In this document: positions 1-6,424 of the stretch, in pieces
Numbering within the stretch: the stretch's first letter is position 1
Layout of the letters: the number at the start of each line of letters is the position of its first letter
DNA from: an uncultured Alphaproteobacteria bacterium
Lineage (GTDB): Bacteria > Pseudomonadota > Alphaproteobacteria > Rickettsiales > UBA1997
DNA length: 9,857 bases
Assembly (NCBI GenBank): GCA_903898475.1
Contig: CAIUFU010000222.1
Coordinates: forward strand, 1-9,857
Direction: 5' to 3'
Made by a program: the position numbers and the translations under genes
Notes under the pieces: generated by a model
Databases searched by the model: none
What the model was told of the DNA's origin: nothing
Seen by the model: the letters and a program-made list of their open reading frames with translations, nothing else

Positions 1-1316
1 CTTGGCAGTTGGCGTCGCGTGGTATTGAAGTTGAGATTTTTGAGATGCGAAACCAAGAGCGCAAAACTTTTGCGCATCGAACTGCCGATTTCGCCGAGTT
101 GGTTTGCTCAAATTCACTGCGTAGTGACGATGTACATACTGCGGTTGGATTGCTGCATCAAGAAATGCGGATGTTGAATTCGTTGGTAATGCGTTCGGCT
201 GACGCCAACAAAATTCCGGCTGGATCTGCTTTGGCTGTGGATCGCGAAGGTTTTTCAAAATTTATTGAAAGTGAACTTTTGGCTACAAACAAAGTCAAAA
301 TTTCTCGCCGTGAAATTTCTGAACTTCCGGTTGATTCGGATGAAAAATGGATTGTCGCAACTGGCCCACTGACTTCCGACTTACTCAGCAAATCAATTTT
401 ACAGCACAGCGGCGAAGAGCATTTGGCTTTTTTCGACGCCATCGCGCCAATTGTTTACAAAGAATCAATCGACTTCACTAAAGCTTGGTTTCAATCCCGC
501 TACGACAAAGGCGACGGCGCTGATTACATCAATTGCCCTTTGACTCGCGACCAATATTTAGAATTTGTAAATGATTTGGTAACTGCCGAAAAGGGTGATT
601 TCAAAGATTGGGAAAAAGACACGCCTTATTTTGACGGCTGTTTGCCAATCGAAGTCATGGCGGCGCGTGGCGTTGAAACTTTGCGTTTTGGGCCGATGAA
701 ACCAGTTGGTTTAACTAATCCGCATTTTCCGCCGGCAGAAAATGAAGCTGAAAAATTTTTCCGCAATCGTCCGGGCAAGCCTTACGCGGTGATTCAGCTG
801 CGCCAAGATAATAAAATTGGCACGCTTTACAATATTGTCGGCTTCCAAACCAAAATGAAATATGGTGACCAACAGCGGGTTTTTACAAAAATTCCGGGAC
901 TCGAAAAAGCAGAATTTGCGCGCTTCGGCGGCATTCACCGCAATACATTTTTGAATTCACCAAAACTTCTCGACGAATATTTACGCTTCAAAAAATCACC
1001 AAATATTTTATTCGCAGGGCAGGTGACAGGAGTTGAAGGCTACGTTGAATCAGCGGCGATGGGCTTGCTTTCGGGGATTTTTGTTGCAGCTGAAATGGCG
1101 GGCAAAACTCTCGCCAGACCAACGCCACAAACTGCCATCGGTGCGCTTTTAAACCACATTACTTTAGGCCACGAAGAAAAAAATTCTTTCCAACCAATGA
1201 ATGTGAATTTTGGTTTGTTTGAGCCTTTGGCTGAAAAAACAAAAAAGACAGATCGCAAAGAAGCTTACTCACAGAGAGCTTTAGAAGAAATTACCTCGTG
1301 GGTTGTAAAAATTTAG
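1..1316 (+). CDS. trmFO: TrmFO, FAD/folate-dependent tRNA (uracil-54-C5)-methyltransferase, 5' end cut by the window edge
   Basis: This enzyme uses methylenetetrahydrofolate and FADH2 to methylate uridine 54 in the T-loop of tRNAs. The reading frame is open from base 3 (codons for W-Q-L-A-S-R-G-I-E-V) with no stop upstream. The TTG at 9 is therefore not a real start: roughly 20 residues, including the N-terminal dinucleotide-binding glycine motif, lie outside the window. Counting from that TTG, the family motif ELVCSNSLR surrounds Cys33 (codon 105-107) and FDGCLPIEVM surrounds Cys211 (codon 639-641). These correspond to the two functional cysteines known in the family (Cys53 and Cys226 in B. 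subtilis). RFGPMKPVGL follows, and near the C-terminus a GQVTGVEGYVESAAMGLLSG stretch closes the FAD site. The frame is intact to the TAG at 1314-1316. It is the only + strand gene and converges on rarA. Identification is firm; only the N-terminus is missing. Confidence 0.96.
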   Translation, partial: WQLASRGIEVEIFEMRNQERKTFAHRTADFAELVCSNSLRSDDVHTAVGLLHQEMRMLNSLVMRSADANKIPAGSALAVDREGFSKFIESELLATNKVKISRREISELPVDSDEKWIVATGPLTSDLLSKSILQHSGEEHLAFFDAIAPIVYKESIDFTKAWFQSRYDKGDGADYINCPLTRDQYLEFVNDLVTAEKGDFKDWEKDTPYFDGCLPIEVMAARGVETLRFGPMKPVGLTNPHFPPAENEAEKFFRNRPGKPYAVIQLRQDNKIGTLYNIVGFQTKMKYGDQQRVFTKIPGLEKAEFARFGGIHRNTFLNSPKLLDEYLRFKKSPNILFAGQVTGVEGYVESAAMGLLSGIFVAAEMAGKTLARPTPQTAIGALLNHITLGHEEKNSFQPMNVNFGLFEPLAEKTKKTDRKEAYSQRALEEITSWVVKI

Positions 1317-1367
1317 CTAACCCCGTCCTCAGGTTCAGTCTAAATTTAAAGTAAAAAAATGAATCTG

Positions 1368-1392
1368 TGGACGGAGTTGCAAACTTCGTCCA
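1368..1392. repeat. Short inverted repeat (hairpin) between convergent trmFO and rarA
   Basis: Two 11-nt arms, 1368-1378 (TGGACGGAGTT) and 1382-1392 (AACTTCGTCCA), flank a 3-nt loop. They differ from perfect complementarity at one position, which is a G-U wobble in + strand RNA and a C-A mismatch in - strand RNA. It could help end transcription of the convergent genes. For rarA on the - strand, a run of seven Ts (1359-1353) follows, but only after 8 nt, which is further than in a standard intrinsic terminator. For trmFO on the + strand there is no T run. The rest of 1317-1424 holds weaker CTAG-containing partial inverted repeats (about 1392-1422) and no gene. Confidence 0.45.
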
Positions 1393-1424
1393 GCCTCTAG
1401 TTTGAGATCTAGGCTCTAGGGCTT

Positions 1425-2744
1425 CTACTTCTTCAACTTTCGACGTAGCTCTTCCCAATATTCCAACCGCTTTTTCAAATCGCGTTCAAACCCGCGCTCG
1501 TTTGGTTCAAAGAATTTCGGACGCGATTTTTTCAATAATTCTGGCGGAAAAAACTCCTGACCAGAAAAGCAATTAGGTGTGTCGTGATCGTAAATATAAC
1601 CTTCACCAAAGCCTTCATTTTTCATCATTTTAGTTGGTGCGTTTAGAATATTTTTTGGCGGCATTAAATCGGTTGTAGCTGAAGCTGCGTCAATTGCTGC
1701 TTTGTGCGCCATGTAGCTGGCATTTGATTTGGGCGCGGTGGCTAAATAAATTGTGGCGTGGCTCAGCGCGTAGTCGCCTTCGGGGCTTCCCAGAAAATCG
1801 TAATTTTCTTTTGCTGCCATTACTTGCAGCAAACCGTTGGGGTCGGCAAGGCCCACATCTTCGGTAGCAAAGCGCGCCAGACGGCGCAAAATGTAGTAAG
1901 GATCTTCTTTCGCCTCAAGCATGCGCGCCAAATAATAAAGCGCCGCGTCAACATCCGAGCCGCGCAAAGATTTGTGGAAGGCGCTGATTAGGTTGAAATG
2001 AAAATCGCCTTTTTTGTCAAAATGGGCAGAGCGTTTAGAAATTATTTCGCTCAATTTTTTTGCAGAAATTTCACTTTTTGCATCAAGCGCAAATAATTCT
2101 TCGCAAGCATTTAGAAAATAACGCGCATCGCCGCAGGCTAGATTAATCAAGGCTTCGCGTGCACCTTCAGAAAGTTTTAATTTTTTGCCTAACTTTTCTT
2201 CAACGCGCGTTAAAATTTTGGCAAGTGCTGCGTCGTCGAGAATTTTTAGTGTAATTACTTTGCAGCGTGAAAGCAGTGCGGAGTTCAGTTGAAACGAGGG
2301 ATTTTCAGTTGTGGTGCCAATTAAAATAATCGTGCCGTCTTCAATGAATGGCAAAAAAAGATCCTGCTGGGTTTTGTTAAAATGGTGAATTTCATCAACC
2401 ATCAAAATGGTTTTGGTTGGGGTTTGATTATCTTCAAACAAGGCATTTTCTTTGGCGGTGTGGCTTATCATTCTAGCGCGATCAACTACTTTGCGAATTT
2501 CTGCAGCGCCCGAATTAATCGCCGACATTGCGACAAATTCGGCGTTGGAAATTTTGGCGAGAGCCTTGGCAATCGTGGTTTTGCCAACTCCCGGAGGCCC
2601 CCATAAAATCATTGAAGGCACGTTTTTTGATTTTTCAATCACTGCCAAAGCGCCGGTTTCACCGAAGAGATGATCTTGCCCAATCACGTCTTGCAAGGTT
2701 TCGGGGCGCATTAAATCAGCGAGAGGTCGGTTTTGCGGGGTCAT
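1425..2744 (-). CDS. rarA: RarA/MgsA, replication-associated recombination AAA+ ATPase
   Basis: RarA is a cytosolic AAA+ ATPase related to clamp-loader subunits and to eukaryotic WRNIP1/Mgs1. It acts at stalled or collapsed replication forks and interacts with SSB. The 439-aa length is normal for the family. The N-terminus has the typical PLADLMRPETLQDVIGQDHL. Walker A (GPPGVGKTT) is at residues 49-57 and Walker B (ILMVDE, followed by IHHFNK) at about 113-118. Sensor 1 (GTTTENPSF) is at 143-151, and the arginine finger in LLSRC is Arg160. The C-terminal half has the lid and the tetramerisation region of the family, with LARFATEDVGLADP and LPPKN-like (LMPPKNILNAP) segments, ending in a Lys/Arg-rich tail. 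The ATG at 2744 begins the conserved N-terminus. There is no Shine-Dalgarno sequence, only a pyrimidine tract and TTTAAAA before the ATG. Only 36 nt separate the start from the large palindrome at 2781-2893, so its transcription probably involves that element. Confidence 0.96.
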   Translation of the reverse strand: MTPQNRPLADLMRPETLQDVIGQDHLFGETGALAVIEKSKNVPSMILWGPPGVGKTTIAKALAKISNAEFVAMSAINSGAAEIRKVVDRARMISHTAKENALFEDNQTPTKTILMVDEIHHFNKTQQDLFLPFIEDGTIILIGTTTENPSFQLNSALLSRCKVITLKILDDAALAKILTRVEEKLGKKLKLSEGAREALINLACGDARYFLNACEELFALDAKSEISAKKLSEIISKRSAHFDKKGDFHFNLISAFHKSLRGSDVDAALYYLARMLEAKEDPYYILRRLARFATEDVGLADPNGLLQVMAAKENYDFLGSPEGDYALSHATIYLATAPKSNASYMAHKAAIDAASATTDLMPPKNILNAPTKMMKNEGFGEGYIYDHDTPNCFSGQEFFPPELLKKSRPKFFEPNERGFERDLKKRLEYWEELRRKLKK

Positions 2745-2774
2745 TTTTAAAGAAGAAAAAGAAGGTAAATGTCT

Positions 2775-2893
2775 AAAAAACCCCTTCCATTTGTCACCCC
2801 GTCGAATGACGGGGTCCGTCTCGCAACAACCAATGAAATCGAGTCTTTTGCAAGATGGACCCCGTCATTCGACGGGGTGACAAATGGGAGGGG
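2775..2893 (-). terminator. Probable intrinsic terminator after the ialB-family gene
   Basis: Read on the - strand, the very stable stem of the 2781-2893 palindrome ends in GGGG and is followed at once by TTTTTT (2780-2775). This is the arrangement of a rho-independent terminator, and it lies 27 nt after the stop codon of the IalB-family gene. On the + strand the stem is followed by GGGGAAAGAG, so termination would act only on - strand transcripts. The same element lies in the upstream region of rarA. Any transcript reaching rarA from the upstream operon must read through it. Confidence 0.65.
2781..2893. repeat. 113-bp near-perfect palindrome with nested hairpins
   Basis: The left arm 2781-2817 and right arm 2857-2893 are inverted copies matching at 36 of 37 positions. 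The match continues inward to 2826 and 2848, giving 43 of 46 positions, around a 21-nt loop (2827-2847). All three differences are transitions. In + strand RNA two of them form G-U wobbles and one is C-A; in - strand RNA the reverse holds. Each arm also contains its own hairpin, CCCCGTC-4 nt-GACGGGG, at 2797-2814 and 2860-2877. Alternative folds are therefore possible: one long stem or two small cruciforms. The GC-rich arms contrast with AT-rich surroundings, and the ACCCCGTC core looks like a dispersed intergenic repeat (a REP- or MITE-like element). It carries no transposase and no clear target duplication. Copy number elsewhere in the genome cannot be judged from this window. Confidence 0.9.
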
Positions 2894-2920
2894 AAAGAGA
2901 AAAAGAAAAGAAAAAGAGAA

Positions 2921-3448
2921 TTACTTACAAATCTCTCTCATCCTCGCGTAAGCACGAGTAATTCCTTTCAGCGAATATTCATCAACTGCGTAAGTGCCAA
3001 CTGCAGAATCGCTGCGCACTTTCAAATCGCCGCCGTTTAACATTGCGTCAATCAAGGCTAAATCTTCTGCTTTGGTCTTGGTCCAAGCGATGTCTTTTTT
3101 AGCGATTAATTTGAATTGCAGCGGATCAACCAAAACAAAAACTTCGCTGCTTAGTTTATATTCATAGCCGCCAAAAATGCTGACTTCTTCTGAGCGATCT
3201 TTTTGAAAGCGGGTGATCATTAAATAAGGCTTCTGGCGCGAATTGTGGTCAGTGTCGATTTTGGTTGGATGCGCAACAATGTAGCATTTTTTGTAATCGA
3301 GTTCTTCTTCTTGCAACTCAAAAACCTGCCATTGGTAAAAGGCGCTGTCAACAACCTGAGCCTTGCATTGGCGAAGTGAAACCAGCATGAAGATTGTGTA
3401 AATCGCAATGATGACACCGATTTTTGTGAGATGGTGTAGTAGTTTCAT
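2921..3448 (-). CDS. IalB-family (invasion-associated locus B) exported protein
   Basis: This 175-aa protein resembles the invasion-associated locus B family, found mainly in Alphaproteobacteria including Bartonella and Rickettsia. The family name comes from Bartonella erythrocyte invasion; its biochemical role is not settled. Residues 1-30 form a signal peptide: a basic start (MKLLHHLTK), a hydrophobic core from about 10 to 25, and a possible signal peptidase I site after CKA (28-30). LRQC is a poor lipobox, so a lipoprotein is less likely. The mature part shows family-like segments: KKCYIVAHPTK (53-63), PYLMITR (74-80), and a C-terminal block with GTYAVDEYSLKGITRAYARM (151-170). Cys55 and Cys174 could form a disulfide in the periplasm. 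The start follows the prenyl synthase stop as TAA-AAA-ATG, with no Shine-Dalgarno sequence. It is the last gene of its unit and is followed by the palindrome terminator. The family call is good; a role in host interaction is only inferred. Confidence 0.8.
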   Translation of the reverse strand: MKLLHHLTKIGVIIAIYTIFMLVSLRQCKAQVVDSAFYQWQVFELQEEELDYKKCYIVAHPTKIDTDHNSRQKPYLMITRFQKDRSEEVSIFGGYEYKLSSEVFVLVDPLQFKLIAKKDIAWTKTKAEDLALIDAMLNGGDLKVRSDSAVGTYAVDEYSLKGITRAYARMREICK

Positions 3449-3451
3449 TTT

Positions 3452-4444
3452 TTAAAAAATTCGAGCCAGCGAGTAATCTAAAATCGTGATTAAATCTTGT
3501 TTGAAATTTGAATCAGAAAAGATTTTTAAATTTTTAACGGCCAATTTGTGATGTTGCAAAGCCTTGTTTTTACAAGCTTCAAGGCCCTGATGTTTTTTTA
3601 GCAATTCTAAAAATTGAGCAAAATCAGTTGCCGATCTCTCGCTTGCAAGAAGGTTTTTGGTAAATGTGTCGGAAATAAATTTCTGTTCCACTTTGTCAGC
3701 TTTTTGGTGCAGCAAAATTACTGGCAGAGTGACTTTGCCTTCAAAAAAATCATTGCCGACATCTTTGCCTAAAACTTTTTCATCTGACGAATAATCCAAA
3801 ATATCGTCAACGATTTGAAAGATGATTCCAAGATTAGTGCCAAACTCGCGAAGTGCTGTTACTTCTGCTTTTGACGTATCACTAACTAAAGCACCAGATT
3901 CGCAAGCCGCGGCAAAAAGCACGGCAGTTTTGCCGAAAATAATTTCAAAATATTTGCTTTCAGAAAGCGCCACGTCGCTCGAATTTTCTAACTGCATCAC
4001 TTCGCCGTCAGCCATGATTGACGAGGCTTTGGCGAGCAATCCCAGCACTTCTAAATTTTTCACCCGCACCATTAATTGAAAGGCAATCGAGAATAAATAA
4101 TCGCCCACCAAAATGCTGGCCTTGTTGTCCCAAATGGCATTGGCGGTTTTTTTGCCGCGCCTTACTTGGCTTGTGTCCACGACATCGTCGTGAAGCAAAG
4201 TGGCGCTGTGAATTAATTCAACCGCAGCAGCTAAATCTTGTGGTTTTTTTTGGTCTTTGGCGCCGCAAAGTTTGGCGGCTAAAATTAGCAAAATCGGGCG
4301 TATTCTTTTGCCACCGGAAGAGATCAAGTGATTTGAAATTTCAGCAATTAGCGGTGATTTTCCAACCGCAAATTCGAGAATGATTTGGTCAACTTTTTTG
4401 AGGTCGGGTGCTAGTTGTAAGAGGATGTTTTCAATGTTACTCAT
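3452..4444 (-). CDS. ispB: Long-chain polyprenyl diphosphate synthase (octaprenyl/decaprenyl type)
   Basis: It condenses isopentenyl diphosphate onto an allylic primer to make the long isoprenoid tail, most likely for ubiquinone. From the ATG at 4444 it is 330 aa. GGKRIRP is at 44-50, the first Asp-rich motif (HDDVVD) has its aspartates at 86-90, RRGKKTANAIW follows at 95-105, and the second Asp-rich motif (DDILD) is at 213-217, then GKDVGNDFFEGK. The residue five positions before the first DDxxD is Ala81; a small residue here is typical of long-chain synthases, whereas short-chain enzymes carry Phe or Tyr. The exact number of isoprene units cannot be read from sequence. The frame is open upstream to an ATG at 4495, but those 17 residues lie inside the preceding gene and are atypical. 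The ATG at 4444 overlaps the preceding stop by 8 nt (ATGAGTAA), which suggests translational coupling. Confidence 0.93.
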   Translation of the reverse strand: MSNIENILLQLAPDLKKVDQIILEFAVGKSPLIAEISNHLISSGGKRIRPILLILAAKLCGAKDQKKPQDLAAAVELIHSATLLHDDVVDTSQVRRGKKTANAIWDNKASILVGDYLFSIAFQLMVRVKNLEVLGLLAKASSIMADGEVMQLENSSDVALSESKYFEIIFGKTAVLFAAACESGALVSDTSKAEVTALREFGTNLGIIFQIVDDILDYSSDEKVLGKDVGNDFFEGKVTLPVILLHQKADKVEQKFISDTFTKNLLASERSATDFAQFLELLKKHQGLEACKNKALQHHKLAVKNLKIFSDSNFKQDLITILDYSLARIF

Positions 4445-4742
4445 TTGGATGCAGCGCCAAAATCTTGTGACGACATTCTTCAATTTTCGACGCAATATTG
4501 TTAAGCGCAGTGCGCACTATTTCAGTAGATTTAGCCGATTCGCCGTTAGTAACAAAATCAATATACTGAGTGGCAAGTTGGTCGGCGCATTCTTCGAGGC
4601 GAGTGGTCATTTCTTCAGCAATGGCAAATTGTTGTTCGGCAAGTTTGTGAGAACTGTCTTGCACCGCGCGAATCATGCGGTCAGCGAAGGCGTAATATTC
4701 AACGATTTCGTTGTAAACTTGCTCTTGTTTGGATGTTGCCAT
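4437..4742 (-). CDS. Unrecognised 101-aa helical protein, coupled to the polyprenyl synthase
   Basis: I do not recognise this family. The 101-residue product has no signal peptide or membrane segment. It looks almost entirely alpha-helical, with heptad-like spacing of hydrophobics and many Glu, Gln and Ala, so a small helical bundle or coiled-coil oligomer is likely. Two similar segments, RLEECADQLA (48-57, Cys52) and KIEECRHKIL (86-95, Cys90), hint at an internal helix repeat. The pattern is loosely like phasin-type proteins, but this is a guess. Evidence that it is real: it fills its slot exactly, runs in the same direction as its neighbours, and its TAA lies inside the ATGAGTAA overlap with the next gene. 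It is the first gene after the 92-bp gap 4743-4834. That gap should hold the promoter for this unit, although I find no convincing -35/-10 pair there, and the ATG has no Shine-Dalgarno sequence. Confidence 0.75.
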   Translation of the reverse strand: MATSKQEQVYNEIVEYYAFADRMIRAVQDSSHKLAEQQFAIAEEMTTRLEECADQLATQYIDFVTNGESAKSTEIVRTALNNIASKIEECRHKILALHPNE

Positions 4743-4834
4743 TTTTGAAAAAAATTAATTTTGGTGCGTGAAGAAATTTTAAAAATCGCGCGAAAACTTA
4801 TTTTTGCTTTAATATTTGTCTAGCTTTCAAGTCG

Positions 4835-6421
4835 CTATTCACGCATTAGTTGGTACGTAATACTGTCGTGAAGTGCGCGAAAAGAAGCGTCCACAATATT
4901 TTCCGAAACGCCAATCGTTGTCCATTTATTCTTGCCGTCAGTTGATTCAATTTGCACGCGAGTGATTGCTTGTGTGCCGTCAGACGGCGTTAAAATTCTC
5001 ACTTTGTAATCAGTTAAACGAACGTTTTTTAAACTTGGATATTTGCGTGAAAGGCTTTTTCGCAAGGCCTTATCGAGCGCGTTTACTGGGCCATTTCCCT
5101 CAGCAACTGACATTGTAATTTTATTGCCGATTTTAATTTTAATCGTGGCTTCGGCAACCGTTACAATTTTTCCTTTAGCGTCAAATTTGCGTTCGTCTAA
5201 AACTCTAAAGCCAACCAAATCAAAAAAATTCGGAACTACCGACAAAGATTTTTTGGCCAAGATTTCAAAACTCGCATCTGCCGCATCATAGGCGTAGCCT
5301 TTCGCCTCAAGCTCTTTCACCTGATTTACTAAATCAGCAATTTGGCTGAATTTTATTTTGTCTTCAGGATCCAAACCAATTTCTTTCAAACGCGAAATGA
5401 TATTCGAACGTCCCGCTTGATCAGAAATCATGATTTGGCGCTCATTGCCAACTTTTTCTGGTGCCACATGTTCGTAAGAAGATGGGTTTTTAGCAACCGC
5501 CGACACATGCAATCCACCTTTGTGAGCAAAGGCGTATTTGCCAACGTAGGGAGCAAATTTGTCGCGTTCTTTATTGAGTAAATCGTCGAGAAAATTTGAA
5601 GCGCGCACCAAATTTTTTAATTCTTTTTCAGCAATGCCAACGTCAAAACCCATTTTCAAAAACAAGGTTGGAATGATGCTGATTAAATTGGCGTTGCCGC
5701 AGCGCTCGCCCAAACCGTTTAAAGTTCCCTGTACTTGGCGCACACCCGCTTCAACTGCCGCGATTGAATTTGCCACGGCATTTCCGGTGTCGTTGTGACA
5801 GTGAATTCCTAAATTTTCGCCAGGAATTATTTCTGTAACTTCTTTGACGATTTTGCTGATTTCACTCGGCAAAGTTCCGCCATTAGTGTCGCACAAAACA
5901 ATCCAGCGTGCGCCAGCGTCAAAAGCCGTTTTAATTGCACGAAGAGAAAATTTTGGATTGGCTTTGTAGCCGTCAAAAAAATGTTCAGCGTCAAACATTG
6001 CCTCTTTTTTTTTCTTCACGATGTGGGCAATTGAGCCAGAAATCATTTCGAGATTTTCTTTTTCTGAAATGTGCAGCGCGTGTTCAAGATGAAAATCCCA
6101 AGTTTTGCCAACAATACAAACCGACTTAACATTGGCATTAATCAAGGCGTTTAGGCCAGCGTCATTGGCGGGAGAAGTGCCATTACGACAAGTCATGCCG
6201 AAAGCGGAAAATTGTGATTTTTTTAATTTTGGTAAGTCAGAAAAAAATTCATCGTCAGTTGGGTTTGCACCCGGCCAGCCGCCTTCAATGTAATCAATGC
6301 CAAGACCGTCTAAAACTTTGGAAATTTCAACTTTGTCGCGAGCGCTAAAATTCACCGTGCTAGTCTGCGCGCCGTCGCGAAGAGTTGAGTCGTAAAGATA
6401 AACCCGAGGTTTTTTTGTCAT
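4835..6421 (-). CDS. cimA: (R)-citramalate synthase, CimA type (2-isopropylmalate synthase superfamily)
   Basis: CimA condenses pyruvate and acetyl-CoA to (R)-citramalate, the first step of the threonine-independent route to 2-oxobutyrate and isoleucine. The protein is 528 aa, the usual size for this subfamily. The HMGL-like TIM barrel starts with LYDSTLRDGAQT (9-20, with catalytic Arg15 and metal-binding Asp16). The metal-binding HCHND is at 207-211, followed by a QGTLNGLGERCGNANL block (231-246) and FAHKGGLHVSA (298-308) of the linker. Residues from about 395 to 525 form the LeuA-type C-terminal regulatory/dimer domain, where isoleucine feedback would act if conserved. The IEGGWPGANPTDDEFF stretch (45-60) is typical of the CimA branch rather than LeuA or homocitrate synthase; substrate choice still rests on subfamily resemblance. 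The start follows the mraY stop as TAA-AAA-ATG. It is the last gene of the kinase-murF-mraY-cimA unit. Confidence 0.88.
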   Translation of the reverse strand: MTKKPRVYLYDSTLRDGAQTSTVNFSARDKVEISKVLDGLGIDYIEGGWPGANPTDDEFFSDLPKLKKSQFSAFGMTCRNGTSPANDAGLNALINANVKSVCIVGKTWDFHLEHALHISEKENLEMISGSIAHIVKKKKEAMFDAEHFFDGYKANPKFSLRAIKTAFDAGARWIVLCDTNGGTLPSEISKIVKEVTEIIPGENLGIHCHNDTGNAVANSIAAVEAGVRQVQGTLNGLGERCGNANLISIIPTLFLKMGFDVGIAEKELKNLVRASNFLDDLLNKERDKFAPYVGKYAFAHKGGLHVSAVAKNPSSYEHVAPEKVGNERQIMISDQAGRSNIISRLKEIGLDPEDKIKFSQIADLVNQVKELEAKGYAYDAADASFEILAKKSLSVVPNFFDLVGFRVLDERKFDAKGKIVTVAEATIKIKIGNKITMSVAEGNGPVNALDKALRKSLSRKYPSLKNVRLTDYKVRILTPSDGTQAITRVQIESTDGKNKWTTIGVSENIVDASFRALHDSITYQLMRE

Positions 6422-6424
6422 TTT

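Noticed and set aside
9..11. TTG as the translation start of trmFO
   Set aside because: The frame continues open to the window edge with residues (W-Q-L) that match the family, and the FAD-binding N-terminus would be missing; the gene begins before the window.
2754..2907. Direct repeat AGAAAAAGAA at 2754-2763 and 2898-2907 as a target-site duplication of a mobile element
   Set aside because: The copies lie at unequal distances from the palindrome (17 and 4 nt) and within low-complexity purine tracts, so chance is the simpler explanation.
2769..2951. Small + strand open frame (60 codons) spanning the palindrome
   Set aside because: It is made by translating the inverted repeat and the purine tract (ending in Lys/Arg/Glu runs), runs into the ialB-family 3' end on the opposite strand, and has no recognisable domain.
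4445..4495. Upstream ATG for the polyprenyl synthase at 4495
   Set aside because: The extra 17 residues are basic, unlike family N-termini, and are encoded inside the preceding gene; the ATG at 4444 forms a classical stop-start overlap.
4380..4748. Antisense + strand open frame of 122 codons over the 101-aa gene
   Set aside because: It lies opposite the 101-aa gene and the start of the prenyl synthase, whose overlap and shared direction fit a real operon; the antisense product has no recognisable features.
4743..4834. Promoter or terminator in the gap between cimA and the 101-aa gene
   Set aside because: TAAAAT (4781-4776 on the - strand) resembles a -10 box but has no matching -35, TTGAAA (4830-4825) has no -10 at the right distance, and the only palindrome, TCGCGCGA (4786-4793), is too short to be a terminator.
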